A DNA stretch of 64,000 bases from assembly GCF_940677205.1 (NCBI RefSeq), contig NZ_OW712331.1:248001-312000 (forward strand), read 5' to 3'. Origin of the DNA: [Clostridium] colinum (GTDB lineage Bacteria > Bacillota > Clostridia > Lachnospirales > CAG-274). The notes under the pieces were generated by a model, which searched no databases, was not told where the DNA came from, and saw only the letters and a program-made list of their open reading frames with translations. Below are positions 44,412-53,416 of the stretch, piece by piece (position 1 is the first letter of the stretch; the number at the start of each line of letters is the position of its first letter). Made by a program: the position numbers and the translations under genes.

Positions 44412-45167
44412 TTATTTTCCATTTTCACGAGCTACAAAAAAAACTCTTTGGCTATTTTCTTTTGGTGTATCAAAAGTAAGCTCATCATAAACAGCCAAAA
44501 GCTCAAGACCAGATTTTTTTATAAGCTCTTCTATTTTTTTTATAGTATAAGCTTTTTCATAGTGAATTTCTTCGAATCTATGATAAAGTTTTGTTTTTTT
44601 ATCTTGTATAAAAAAGTTTGTATAAAATTCATTTATCATTTCTTCATCATCAAAATAATTTTCTAATGTGTAGGCCGAAGTATCATTAGTTTGACAAAAA
44701 GTATTATCAGCTAAAATATTTTTAAATTTATATAAAGTATTTATATCAAATATAAAAAGTCCTTTAGGGTCTAAATAGTTATTTACTAATTTAAAAACTT
44801 GTAATAATTCATCTTCTTCTAATATATAGTTTATACTGTCACATATACTAAGTATACAATCTACTGTACCATATAGTTCAAATTCTCTCATATCTTGTTC
44901 TAGATACAGAATGTTAACATTTTCTTTTAAAGATTTTTGTTTTGCCTTTGTAAGCATTTGAAAAGAAGAATCTATTCCTATTAAATCATAGCCTTTTTTT
45001 GCTAGTGGTATAGCTATATTTCCTGTACCGCAACCAATGTCAGCTATTAATTTTGGATTTAGCTCAAACTTGTCCCATATTTTTTGTATGTATACAATCC
45101 AATCATTATATGGTATATTTTCCATAAAAGTGTCATACACTTCTGCAAAATTTTCATAAATAGACAT
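44412..45167 (-). CDS. Class I SAM-dependent methyltransferase
   Basis: The 251-residue Rossmann-fold methyltransferase has motif I LIADIGCGTGNIAIPLA (about residue 42), the acidic post-I residue in LIGIDSS, and the motif IV-like region DCILSICDSINYI. The C-terminal half resembles other YqeM-like, small-molecule-type enzymes whose substrates are unknown. It is divergent from the TetR regulator and upstream of hslO on the same strand. SD aaggaga. Confidence 0.85.
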   Translation of the reverse strand: MSIYENFAEVYDTFMENIPYNDWIVYIQKIWDKFELNPKLIADIGCGTGNIAIPLAKKGYDLIGIDSSFQMLTKAKQKSLKENVNILYLEQDMREFELYGTVDCILSICDSINYILEEDELLQVFKLVNNYLDPKGLFIFDINTLYKFKNILADNTFCQTNDTSAYTLENYFDDEEMINEFYTNFFIQDKKTKLYHRFEEIHYEKAYTIKKIEELIKKSGLELLAVYDELTFDTPKENSQRVFFVARENGK

Positions 45168-45281
45168 ATTTATATCTCCTTACACTTTTAATAAATATAT
45201 TATATATTTATATATTAGAATTTTCAAGGTTACTTTACAAAAAAATATATTTATAGTATACTACAAAAAGGGGGAGATAAT

Positions 45282-45821
45282 ATGACAACGTCTACCATAA
45301 CAAAGAATATTTTGTCAAAGAGCTTAAAACAATTATTATATGAGAAACCATTTAATAAAATAAAAGTATTAGATATAACCAAAAAAAGTGGATTAAATAG
45401 ACAAACTTTTTATTATCATTTTGAAGATAAATTTGAACTTGTAAAATGGATATATGATAATGATTTATTACATATAAGCAATGAGACTACCTTATATAAC
45501 TGGGATAAAAAGCTTTTAGAGGCTTTAAAAATTTTGAAAAAACAAAAGCATTTTTATGTATGTATAGTAAAATGTGATGAAAAATATTTTAAATCTTATT
45601 TTTTTAATATTGTGAAAAATCTTTTTTTTAAAGGTATAAATAAAATAGATAGAGATAAAAAAATAGATATAAAATATATAGAATTTTTTTCTGTTTATTT
45701 TTCTCATGGTCTATGTGATATTATATTAGACTGGATAAAAAATGGTATGAAAGACAATGAAGAAGAAATTATTAAAAAATTAAAAAAATTAGTTAATAAT
45801 TTAAAACTATATACTATATAA
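45282..45821 (+). CDS. TetR-family regulator (DhaS/YxaF-like)
   Basis: The 179-residue regulator has an N-terminal TetR HTH (about 5-52) with the hallmark ITKKSGLNRQTFYYHFEDKFELVKWIY, and a helical ligand domain of the TetR_C group seen in DhaS-like proteins. It is divergent from the methyltransferase-hslO pair across a 114-base AT-rich region, so autoregulation or control of that pair is plausible. No dha genes are nearby. The SD agggggaga is strong. Confidence 0.85.
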   Translation: MTTSTITKNILSKSLKQLLYEKPFNKIKVLDITKKSGLNRQTFYYHFEDKFELVKWIYDNDLLHISNETTLYNWDKKLLEALKILKKQKHFYVCIVKCDEKYFKSYFFNIVKNLFFKGINKIDRDKKIDIKYIEFFSVYFSHGLCDIILDWIKNGMKDNEEEIIKKLKKLVNNLKLYTI

Positions 45822-45851
45822 ATGTTACTATGTATATTTTTTATATAAAAA

Positions 45852-45905
45852 TTAGCCCTAAAATAAATTTAACAACAACTCTACACACATTTATTTTAGG
45901 ACTAA
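45852..45905. terminator. Bidirectional terminator between tetR and the secreted-protein array
   Basis: TTAGCCCTAAAATAAAT (45852-45868) pairs with ATTTATTTTAGGACTAA (45889-45905), one mismatch, around a 20-base loop. It ends both convergent transcripts. Confidence 0.78.
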
Positions 45906-45938
45906 AAATATTAATTTATATATCTTAAATATTTATTA

Positions 45939-46619
45939 TTAATTTTGTTTTGATTTAAGTATTTTTATGTTTTGTTTATCTTTAAAACCATTTGATTCTG
46001 TTTCAACAGAAATTATATGATGAGAATCTTTATTTTCTTCAAATTTACTTTCAAATATTACATATAATTTGTCTTCATCAGCATTATAATATGGATCATT
46101 TTCAGGTAAATAAGTAAATTTAAAATCTTTTTTTACTTGAATATCTATTACTTGATATTTTTCAGTACTTCTAGGAAAATATCTAAAATAAGAATCTACT
46201 TCTATCATTTGTTCTCCTAAAGGAGTAAGTTTACCATTTTCGTAAAGAATTTCTGGATCAGAACCTACTTCTTTATCTTCCCCAACATGTCCACCTTGAA
46301 CAATTTTAACACTATCTAGATTAAATTCATCGAATGAAGTTATCTTTATATTACTATTTTTATATCTATAAGTTTTTGGTCTTAATTGAATTGAATATGC
46401 AAAAGCATTATCTTTACTTTTTACAGTATTAAAAACTTTATAGTCAATATAGCGATTTGAAGGGGGATTTACTGGGTGTATTACATCCTCTAAAGGAGTT
46501 TTAATTATATTTAAAGGTATGACATCTCCATGATATTTATCAAAGCTATTGTTAGCATAAGCGTTAGAAGTTAAGCATAATGTAAAACCACTAATAAGTA
46601 AAAATAGTTTCTTTTTCAT
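45939..46619 (-). CDS. Secreted protein of the five-gene tandem family, copy A
   Basis: The 226-residue precursor has a clear Sec signal peptide (KKKLFLLISGFTLC, cleavage after AYA near residue 22) and no further membrane segment, lipobox or sorting motif. Family landmarks are present: IPLN near the mature N-terminus, DYKVFNT, SFAYSIQ-type FAYSIQLRPK, PEILYENGKLT and an ending SKQN. It is the last and most divergent copy with copy C; the HPVNPPSNRYID stretch replaces the HPYPYPAGTHHVD of copies B, D and E. Function is unknown; a secreted or surface-associated beta-rich protein is likely. The start ATG follows gggagtg. Confidence 0.8.
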   Translation of the reverse strand: MKKKLFLLISGFTLCLTSNAYANNSFDKYHGDVIPLNIIKTPLEDVIHPVNPPSNRYIDYKVFNTVKSKDNAFAYSIQLRPKTYRYKNSNIKITSFDEFNLDSVKIVQGGHVGEDKEVGSDPEILYENGKLTPLGEQMIEVDSYFRYFPRSTEKYQVIDIQVKKDFKFTYLPENDPYYNADEDKLYVIFESKFEENKDSHHIISVETESNGFKDKQNIKILKSKQN

Positions 46620-46659
46620 TTTAAACACTCCCATCTCTAATAATATTAAATACTTAACA

Positions 46660-47370
46660 TTAATTTTGTCTTGATTTATCTATATCTATTTCTTGTCTAT
46701 CATCAAAATTTATCGTTTTTGCTTGAATATGAACTGAATCAAAAGATTTACTATTAGGATTAAACTTAGTTTTAAAAATTACATATAGTTTATCTTCTGG
46801 TGCATTAGCCCACTGTATATTACCCCCAGATAGATAATCTGATGTAAAAAAGTTTTTAACTTTAATATTAATTGTTGTAATATTATCTTTATTGAACGTA
46901 TCTGATTTATTTATAACATTTACGTCTAAAAATTTTTCTCCTAACTCAGTAAGTTTACCATTTTCATAAAGAATTTCTGGAGTAAAGGGTGATACTTTAC
47001 CTTCCCCAACATGTTCACCTTGAACAATTTTTATACTATCTGTGTCAATTCCTGAAAATGATTTAATTTTTAATTGGTTACTTTTTCTAAAGTAAGCTTT
47101 TGGTTTAAACTGAATAGAATAAGCAAAAGAATTATCATTTTTTTCATTTGTGTTAAAAACTTTATAGTCTACGTGATGAGTACCAGCTGGATAAGGGTAA
47201 GGGTGAACTTCATGAATTTTACTTTCTAAAGGTGAATCCTCAACATTTAAAGGTATTACATCATTTTGATATAATCCAAAGCTATCATTATAGTTATACC
47301 TAGAGGCATAAGCATTAGAAGTAAAACATAATGTAAAACCACTAATAAGTAAAAATAATTTCTTTTTCAT
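46660..47370 (-). CDS. Secreted protein of the five-gene tandem family, copy B
   Basis: The 236-residue precursor has the same signal peptide as its neighbours and a mature start around SRYNYNDSFGLYQNDVIPLN. It carries the full set of family landmarks: HPYPYPAGTHHVDYKVFNT, SFAYSIQFKPKAY, PEILYENGKLTELGEKFLDV, KLYVIFKTKF, IQAKTINFDDRQ and the terminal KSRQN. It is closest to copy D at both protein and DNA level. The start is ATG 47370. The gap to copy C is only 21 bases, against 40 at the other junctions. Confidence 0.8.
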   Translation of the reverse strand: MKKKLFLLISGFTLCFTSNAYASRYNYNDSFGLYQNDVIPLNVEDSPLESKIHEVHPYPYPAGTHHVDYKVFNTNEKNDNSFAYSIQFKPKAYFRKSNQLKIKSFSGIDTDSIKIVQGEHVGEGKVSPFTPEILYENGKLTELGEKFLDVNVINKSDTFNKDNITTINIKVKNFFTSDYLSGGNIQWANAPEDKLYVIFKTKFNPNSKSFDSVHIQAKTINFDDRQEIDIDKSRQN

Positions 47371-47391
47371 TTTAATCACTCCTATTTATTA

Positions 47392-48114
47392 TTAATTTTG
47401 TTTTGATTTAGGTAAATTTATTGTTTGTTTATCTTTACAATAATTTGCAGTTGAGTCTATAAAAACTGTGGTCTCTTTACCTTTTTGTTCTTTAAAATCT
47501 GTATTAAATATAACATATAATTTTTCTTCTGCCATATCACGAGAATGTAATGGGATATCATTAAATTTTAATAAATTTAATCTTTCTTTATCAAAAAAGG
47601 TAAATTCAAAATCTTTTTTCACTTTAATTTTTAATTCTTGTAAGTAGTGGCCATCTCCTCCTTTAGTGGATAAGTTTACATCTAAAAATTCTTTTCCTAA
47701 AGGAGTAAGTTCACCATTTTCATAAAGAATCTCTGGAGTAGAGTAGATATTTTTACCCTTTCCAACATATCTACCTTGAATAATTTTTATACTTTTTGGA
47801 TCAAACTTTGAGAGAGTTGAAATTTTTAATAACCTATCTTTTTTAAAATAAGATCTTGCTTTAAACTGAATAGAGTAAGCAAAAGAATCATCATTTTTTT
47901 CTAGGGTATTAAAAACTTTATAATCTGCATAAATAGTAGTATTTGCTGAAAGTTCATGTTTTCTACTTTCTATAGGGACAGTAACTATATTTAAAGGTAA
48001 TACCTGTTCTTCATACATGTTATATTTAGTATTATAATGATACCAATCGGCATAAACATTAGATGTAAAGCATAGTGTAAATGTACTGATAAGTAAAAAT
48101 AATTTCTTTTTCAT
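47392..48114 (-). CDS. Secreted protein of the five-gene tandem family, copy C
   Basis: The 240-residue precursor is the most divergent in the middle: after the signal peptide it reads DWYHYNTKYNMYEEQVLPLN and lacks the HPYPYPAG stretch, having HELSANTTIYADYKVFNT instead. The remaining family landmarks are retained (FAYSIQFKARSYFKK, PEILYENGELTPLGKEFLDV, KLYVIFNTDF, KSKQN). It shares its ribosome-binding region (gggagtg) and SKQN ending with copy A, so A and C form one subtype and B, D and E another. No enzymatic motif is visible. Confidence 0.8.
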   Translation of the reverse strand: MKKKLFLLISTFTLCFTSNVYADWYHYNTKYNMYEEQVLPLNIVTVPIESRKHELSANTTIYADYKVFNTLEKNDDSFAYSIQFKARSYFKKDRLLKISTLSKFDPKSIKIIQGRYVGKGKNIYSTPEILYENGELTPLGKEFLDVNLSTKGGDGHYLQELKIKVKKDFEFTFFDKERLNLLKFNDIPLHSRDMAEEKLYVIFNTDFKEQKGKETTVFIDSTANYCKDKQTINLPKSKQN

Positions 48115-48154
48115 TTTAAACACTCCCATCTCTAATAATATTAAATACTTAACA

Positions 48155-48865
48155 TTAATTTTGTCTTGATTTATCTATATCTATTTCTTGTCTATCATCA
48201 AAATTTATCGTTTTTGCTTGAATATGAACTGAATCAAAAAATTTATTATTATGATTAAACTTAGTTTTAAAAATTACATATAGTTTATCTTCTGACACAT
48301 TAGCCCAACTCATATTATCTCTATTTAGAAAAACTGATGTAAAAAAATCTTTAATTTTAATATCGATTGTTTTAATTTCGTTTTCATTGGATCCATTTGT
48401 TTTGTTTGAAACTTCTACCTCTAAAAATTTTTCTCCTAACTCAGTAAGTTTACCATTTTCATAGAGAATTTCTGGAGGAGATATTACTGTTTTATCTTTT
48501 CCAACATGACCACCTTGAATAATTTTTATACTATCTGGGTCAATTCCTGAAAGTGATTTAATTTTTAATTGGTTACTTTTTCTAAAATAAGCTTTTGGTT
48601 TAAACTGTATAGAATAAGCGAAAGAATTATCATTTTCTTCATTTGTGTTATAAACTTTATAATCTACGTGATGAGTACCAGCTGGATAAGGGTAAGGGTG
48701 AACTTCATGAATTTTACTTTCTAAAGGTAAATCATGAACATTTAAAGGTATTACTTCACCTTGATATAGCCCAAAGCTATCATTATAGTTATACCTAGAG
48801 GCATAAGCATTAGAAGTAAAACATAATGTAAAACCGCTAATAAGTAAAAATAATTTCTTTTTCAT
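48155..48865 (-). CDS. Secreted protein of the five-gene tandem family, copy D
   Basis: The 236-residue precursor belongs to the HPYPYPAG subtype with copies B and E. The signal peptide and first 12 mature residues are identical to copy B. Variation among the three is concentrated in the segment just before KDFFTS and in the WANVSEDKLY-type region, while the core strands are constant. Its 3' end plus the following intergenic DNA is base-for-base identical to the equivalent region of copy B (48103-48239 versus 46608-46744). No partner gene identifies its role. Confidence 0.8.
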   Translation of the reverse strand: MKKKLFLLISGFTLCFTSNAYASRYNYNDSFGLYQGEVIPLNVHDLPLESKIHEVHPYPYPAGTHHVDYKVYNTNEENDNSFAYSIQFKPKAYFRKSNQLKIKSLSGIDPDSIKIIQGGHVGKDKTVISPPEILYENGKLTELGEKFLEVEVSNKTNGSNENEIKTIDIKIKDFFTSVFLNRDNMSWANVSEDKLYVIFKTKFNHNNKFFDSVHIQAKTINFDDRQEIDIDKSRQN

Positions 48866-48905
48866 TTTAGACACTCCTATCTCTAATAATATTAAATACC
48901 TAACA

Positions 48906-49613
48906 TTAATTTTGCCTTGATTTATCTATTTTTATAACTTGTCTATCATTAAAATTTATGGTTTTTGCTTGAATAGAAACTAAATCAAAAGGTTTATCTT
49001 CAGGTTTAAACTTAGTTTTAAAAATTACATATAAGTTAGTTTCTGATGCGTTAAGCAAATTTATATTATCCCTATCTACAAAAAATGATGTAAAATAATC
49101 TTTAGTTTTAATATTAATTGTTCTAATATCTTTACTATCAGGGTTTATTTCATTTGAAATATTAACGTCTAAAAATTTTTCTCCTAACTCAGTAAGTTTA
49201 CCATTTTCATAAAGAATTTCTGGAGGAGATGTTACTGTTTTATTTTCTCCAATCTGACCACCTTGAACAATTTTTATACTATCTGGGTCAATTGGTGAAA
49301 GTGATCCAATTTTTAATTGACTATTTTTTTTTAAATAAGATTTTGGTTTAAATTGGATAGAATAAGCAAAAGAATCATCTTTTTCTTCATTGGTATTATA
49401 AACTCTATAATCCACATGATGAGTATCGGGTGGATAAGGGTAAGGGTAAACTTGATGAATTTTACTTTCTAAAGGTGTATCATGAACGTTTAAAGGTATT
49501 ACTTCACCTTGATATAATCCAAAGCTATCATTATAGTTATACCTAGAGGCATAAGTATTAGAAGTAAAACATAATGTAAAACCGCTAATAAGTAAAAATA
49601 ATTTCTTTTTCAT
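48906..49613 (-). CDS. Secreted protein of the five-gene tandem family, copy E (first)
   Basis: The 235-residue precursor is the promoter-proximal copy. It has the signal peptide KKKLFLLISGFTLCFTSNTYA, then SRYNYNDSFGLYQGEVIPLN, HQVYPYPYPPDTHHVDYRVYNT, and the standard landmarks through KSRQN. The other four genes follow on the same strand with gaps of 21-40 bases and no terminators, so one transcript is likely. A 10-bp inverted repeat (49661-49698) lies in its upstream region. I do not recognise the family; it is not an obvious pilin, toxin or hydrolase. Confidence 0.8.
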   Translation of the reverse strand: MKKKLFLLISGFTLCFTSNTYASRYNYNDSFGLYQGEVIPLNVHDTPLESKIHQVYPYPYPPDTHHVDYRVYNTNEEKDDSFAYSIQFKPKSYLKKNSQLKIGSLSPIDPDSIKIVQGGQIGENKTVTSPPEILYENGKLTELGEKFLDVNISNEINPDSKDIRTINIKTKDYFTSFFVDRDNINLLNASETNLYVIFKTKFKPEDKPFDLVSIQAKTINFNDRQVIKIDKSRQN

Positions 49614-49660
49614 TTTAGACACTCCAATCCTAAAATATATTAAATAATCTATTGTTTTAA

Positions 49661-49698
49661 ATGCTAAATAATTTCCAAATTTTTACAATATTTAGCAT
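49661..49698. promoter_or_regulatory. Inverted repeat upstream of the secreted-protein array
   Basis: ATGCTAAATA (49661-49670) and TATTTAGCAT (49689-49698) form a perfect 10-bp inverted repeat with an 18-base spacer, about 50 bases before the first start codon. It could be a 5' leader hairpin or a regulator site. The rest of the 274-base gap shows nothing else I can name apart from the terminator at 49840. Confidence 0.45.
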
Positions 49699-49839
49699 AC
49701 TTGAATACTAACATATATTTTTTTATTTGTAAATAATAAATTAATAACAATAATAAAGCTCTTTTATTTTATACAAATTGCTGGTAAGCTCACACTAACA
49801 AATTGTTAAAAGTATACAATAATAAAATACAATTTAAAA

Positions 49840-49895
49840 AAACTTAATATACAAAACGTTGCTTATTTATAAGCAACGTTTTGTATATTAAGTTT
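49840..49895 (-). terminator. 26-bp perfect palindrome ending the amidohydrolase gene
   Basis: A flawless 26-bp stem (49840-49865 with 49870-49895) and a TTTA loop begin inside the last codons of the amidohydrolase gene and include its stop. It is the longest perfect hairpin in the window and presumably terminates that operon; the symmetric arms would also stop rightward transcription. Confidence 0.85.
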
Positions 49896-51462
49896 CAAAA
49901 ATAATTTTATTTAATTTTATAGTTTTTAATATTTTTATATCTTTAATTTCATTTTTAGGTATTTTTAATGGATTTTTAGATAAGATTACAAAATTAGCTT
50001 GTTTACCTATTTTTATAGAGCCTTTTATATCTTCTTCAAAATATTGATAACTAGCATTAATAGTAATAGCTTTTATTGCATCTATAGGTTCTATTATTTC
50101 ATCTTCACCAAGACATATACCATTTTTAGTAATACGATTTGTAGCACACCAAATAGTTTCTATCATATTTGGCATAATAACAGGACTATCTTGATGTAGG
50201 GTGTATTTGATATTTAACTTTTTAGAAGAATTTAAAGGACTTATGCTATATGCTCGCTTTCCTAAATTTTTTATATGAATATCTCCCCAATAAAAAGTAT
50301 GAGCTACAAAATATGATGGAATAATATCAAGTTCTTTAACTATAGGTAATAAGTCTTTTCTAAGCATTTGAGCGTGTATCATAACAGGTCTTATATTTTG
50401 GTTATAGTTAGTTTCTTCTTTAGCTTGTTTATAGCACCTTAAAAATTGTTCACAAGCTGCATCTCCATTACAATGAACTAATATTTGTACATTTTCTACA
50501 AGAGCTTTTTTAAAAAAGTTAGTTAATACTTTATCTTCATATATAGGATATCCTTTATATTTTTCTTCATCTTCATATGGTTTTGTAAGCCAAGCAGTTT
50601 TTCCTTGAGGGCTACCATCTAAAAATGCTTTATACCCTAAAAGTTTTATACCATTAGTATATTTTTTAAAATAGTTAGGATTATCTTTTAATAAGTCTGG
50701 ACAATTTTTTATATCAACATAACCTATTATATCTATTATATTATCTCCACACTGTAACATATTAAGTTCTTTATTTGTTAAAAGCCCTTCTTGAGCGGTA
50801 GTAATACCATAACTTGCATAAATATTTTGTGCTTTATTTATCATTTTTTTTGTATTATCTGGTGTAGGTTTATATACTTTTGCACATTTTGATATAAAAG
50901 CATTTTCTTCTAAATATCCATTAGGTTCGTTAGAATCTTTTACACGACCTATTTTTCCACCAGGTTTTTCCTCAGTATTTTCTGTTATATTAAATAAATC
51001 GAGTCCCTTTTGATTTACAATACCCATATGTCCAGATGTATGAGTTAATAAAATAGGATTGTCTAATTTAAGGCTATCTAACACAAATTTATCTGGATGT
51101 TTTTTTTCTTTAAGATGATTGTGGTCATATCCAAAACCAATAATCCATTCATTTTTAGAAATATTATTTTCTTTTACAAAATTTAGTATGATATTTTTTA
51201 TATCATCAAAACTTTTAGCCTCTTGTAATTTAGCAAAGTTTGTTGTTAAAGCTAAACCAGATAAATGACTATGAGAATCTAAAAATGCAGGTAACATAGT
51301 GTTACCCTCTAGATTAATTAAAGTAGCATCTTTATTATTTTTAATAATATCATCAAATTTGCCTAAATCTTTTATAATACCATCTTCTACTAATACCGAT
51401 TCAACATAAAGATTATCTTCTAAAGTTATTATATCTCCGCCAAAGTATATAGTTTTTTCCAT
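49888..51462 (-). CDS. YtcJ-like metal-dependent amidohydrolase
   Basis: The 524-residue amidohydrolase-superfamily enzyme of the YtcJ/LAF3 group has the metal-binding HxH in PAFLDSHSHLSG, later His residues in VHCNGDAACEQF and IHAQML, and the catalytic Asp in LHQDSPV. The N-terminal composite beta domain (EKTIYFGGDIITLED) and C-terminal return (GSIKIGKQANFVILSKNP) are standard. Substrates of this group are mostly unknown (amides, N-formyl compounds, cyclic ureides). It lies 45 bases downstream of the oleate hydratase gene on the same strand. SD ggaggt. Confidence 0.85.
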   Translation of the reverse strand: MEKTIYFGGDIITLEDNLYVESVLVEDGIIKDLGKFDDIIKNNKDATLINLEGNTMLPAFLDSHSHLSGLALTTNFAKLQEAKSFDDIKNIILNFVKENNISKNEWIIGFGYDHNHLKEKKHPDKFVLDSLKLDNPILLTHTSGHMGIVNQKGLDLFNITENTEEKPGGKIGRVKDSNEPNGYLEENAFISKCAKVYKPTPDNTKKMINKAQNIYASYGITTAQEGLLTNKELNMLQCGDNIIDIIGYVDIKNCPDLLKDNPNYFKKYTNGIKLLGYKAFLDGSPQGKTAWLTKPYEDEEKYKGYPIYEDKVLTNFFKKALVENVQILVHCNGDAACEQFLRCYKQAKEETNYNQNIRPVMIHAQMLRKDLLPIVKELDIIPSYFVAHTFYWGDIHIKNLGKRAYSISPLNSSKKLNIKYTLHQDSPVIMPNMIETIWCATNRITKNGICLGEDEIIEPIDAIKAITINASYQYFEEDIKGSIKIGKQANFVILSKNPLKIPKNEIKDIKILKTIKLNKIIFET

Positions 51463-51507
51463 AAAAATACCTCCTATTATTTTAATAATTATATAATATT
51501 GTAGCTA

Positions 51508-53217
51508 TTATCTAAAAGAGGTTTTAATAGCATTTTTTATAACAATAGGGTCTTTTTTATAAGGTGTTACAGGACAAATCTTTTTGCCTTTATATCCCAT
51601 AAGAGTATATATAGCTATTCTTGCAGCTCTAACAGAGTATTCTTCTGTAAATACCATATCTTCTGGTATTTCTACAAACTGACTTACAAAAGCCACATTT
51701 ACAGAATTTTTAGGTACAACACTAGGTCTATCAGACATTTTTCGTGGTTGGAATTGAGAATCTATATAAGGCATCATACAAGGAATAACATTTACAACAG
51801 TATCTAATATTTCATCTTTTTCATTTAAAAAGTGTAAATGATATAAAAGTTCTTCTAATATTTCTTTACCACTACATTCTCTCATAGGTTTTTTAATATA
51901 ATTACCTACCTTGTCTGTGTATAGCCCATAGCCCCAAAATATAGTAGTATCCATAGGTTGATTTTTAAAATGAGGTTGTGCAGCAACAACTATACTCATA
52001 AGCCAATTAGAATCTTTAAAAGTCATTAAAGCACCACTACCTGGTATATTGCCAGAAAAGTTTTCTATCATTTTTAAAAGTTTATTACCTTTCATAGTAA
52101 CAGTGAAACTTTCCCAATTTGTTTCTTCTGGTTTATCAAAAAATGGACTTGGGTTACCAAAACCTTTTCTTTTTTGTGATATTTTTTTCCAAAGCTCACC
52201 AGACATAGGATTTTTAGGTTCATATGTTGGAGCAGTGTTAAAATCACCAATAGTAGCATTATCTGTCATACATCCATTTGTTATTATACATAAATCTTTT
52301 TCTGTTAGTTGTATTTGTTTATCCTCATTATTTTCTTTTATATAAATTGTTTTTGCTATAGTTTTTTCAGAATCTTCAAAGTCTATATCAACAACTATTT
52401 GATTTTTTATAAAATTTACACCTTTATCTTTTAAATATTTTTTTAAAGGTAGTATTACAGATTCATATTGATTATATCTAGTTCTTGTAACACCTTCTAA
52501 AGTTTCTATTCTAGAAAATTCAAATATCATTCTATCCATATATCTTTTAAATTCGAACAAGCTAGACCATTTTTGAAAAGCAAATGTAGTTTGCCACATA
52601 TACCAAAAGTTTGTTTCAAAAAAATGAGGTGTATCTTTAAACCAATCTTCTATAGTAAGGTTATCTAAAGTTTTTTCAGGTGTTTTCATAAGTTTTGCTA
52701 AAGCTAATCTATCACTATTGTTAAAGCCCATAGATTTTACATTTAAGATATGACCATCTTTATCAACAAGTCTTGCTTGAGAACAAGTAGGGTGGTGCTT
52801 ATCAAAATTTAAGATTTCTTCAGTAACGCTAATACCTTCTTGCTCTAAAGAAGGTATGGTAGATAAAAGCTCCCAAAAGTTTTCGTATGTTTCTTCATTT
52901 AACATTCTACCACCACGGCATAAAAATCCATTTTCAACATCTCCGCTACCATCATTACTACCACCAATGATAGGTAAGCCTTCTATTATGTTAATATTTT
53001 TGCCGTCCATTTTACAATCTCTTATAAGATAAACAGCACCAGCTAAAGACCCTATACCACCACCAACAAAATATACTTTTCTATCTGTATCTAAAGGAGG
53101 ATTTAATGTTTTTTCAGGCTTATTTTTATCATAATTCTTTTTAGCAATAGCACCTGCTACCACAGCCATACCTGTCAATCCAATTATTTTAGCTATTTTA
53201 TTTTTATTTAATTTCAT
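51508..53217 (-). CDS. ohyA: Oleate hydratase (myosin-cross-reactive antigen family)
   Basis: The 569-residue FAD-dependent enzyme hydrates cis-9 unsaturated fatty acids to 10-hydroxy acids. It has the dinucleotide motif VGGGIGSLAGAVYLIRD from residue 51, the GGSNDGSG and CRGGRMLNEETYENFW segments containing the catalytic Glu, and the conserved ITNGCMTDNATIGD and VIPCMMPYIDSQFQPR regions. Before the catalytic core is an extra about 40 residues with a hydrophobic stretch (about 8-25) that looks like a membrane anchor or signal. It probably detoxifies host- or diet-derived oleate or linoleate. Confidence 0.92.
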   Translation of the reverse strand: MKLNKNKIAKIIGLTGMAVVAGAIAKKNYDKNKPEKTLNPPLDTDRKVYFVGGGIGSLAGAVYLIRDCKMDGKNINIIEGLPIIGGSNDGSGDVENGFLCRGGRMLNEETYENFWELLSTIPSLEQEGISVTEEILNFDKHHPTCSQARLVDKDGHILNVKSMGFNNSDRLALAKLMKTPEKTLDNLTIEDWFKDTPHFFETNFWYMWQTTFAFQKWSSLFEFKRYMDRMIFEFSRIETLEGVTRTRYNQYESVILPLKKYLKDKGVNFIKNQIVVDIDFEDSEKTIAKTIYIKENNEDKQIQLTEKDLCIITNGCMTDNATIGDFNTAPTYEPKNPMSGELWKKISQKRKGFGNPSPFFDKPEETNWESFTVTMKGNKLLKMIENFSGNIPGSGALMTFKDSNWLMSIVVAAQPHFKNQPMDTTIFWGYGLYTDKVGNYIKKPMRECSGKEILEELLYHLHFLNEKDEILDTVVNVIPCMMPYIDSQFQPRKMSDRPSVVPKNSVNVAFVSQFVEIPEDMVFTEEYSVRAARIAIYTLMGYKGKKICPVTPYKKDPIVIKNAIKTSFR

Positions 53218-53416
53218 ATAAAAACCTCTTTTCTATACGTTATTTTTATTTAGGTACATATAAATATTAATAATTTTATTTTATATTCTTTAATATGTTT
53301 TGTATTTATACAACTATTTATACTTGTAAAAAAACTATACATAATTAAAAAATGGATAAGACTTTTTACTTTAATTTTAGTATAATTTTGTGAAAAATAA
53401 AACAAATCTATTTTAT

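Noticed and set aside
45939-49622. CRISPR-like or phase-variable short repeats in the secreted-protein array
   Set aside because: The repetition is whole-gene paralogy with period about 750 bases; no short direct repeats with unique spacers and no homopolymer tracts in the starts were found.
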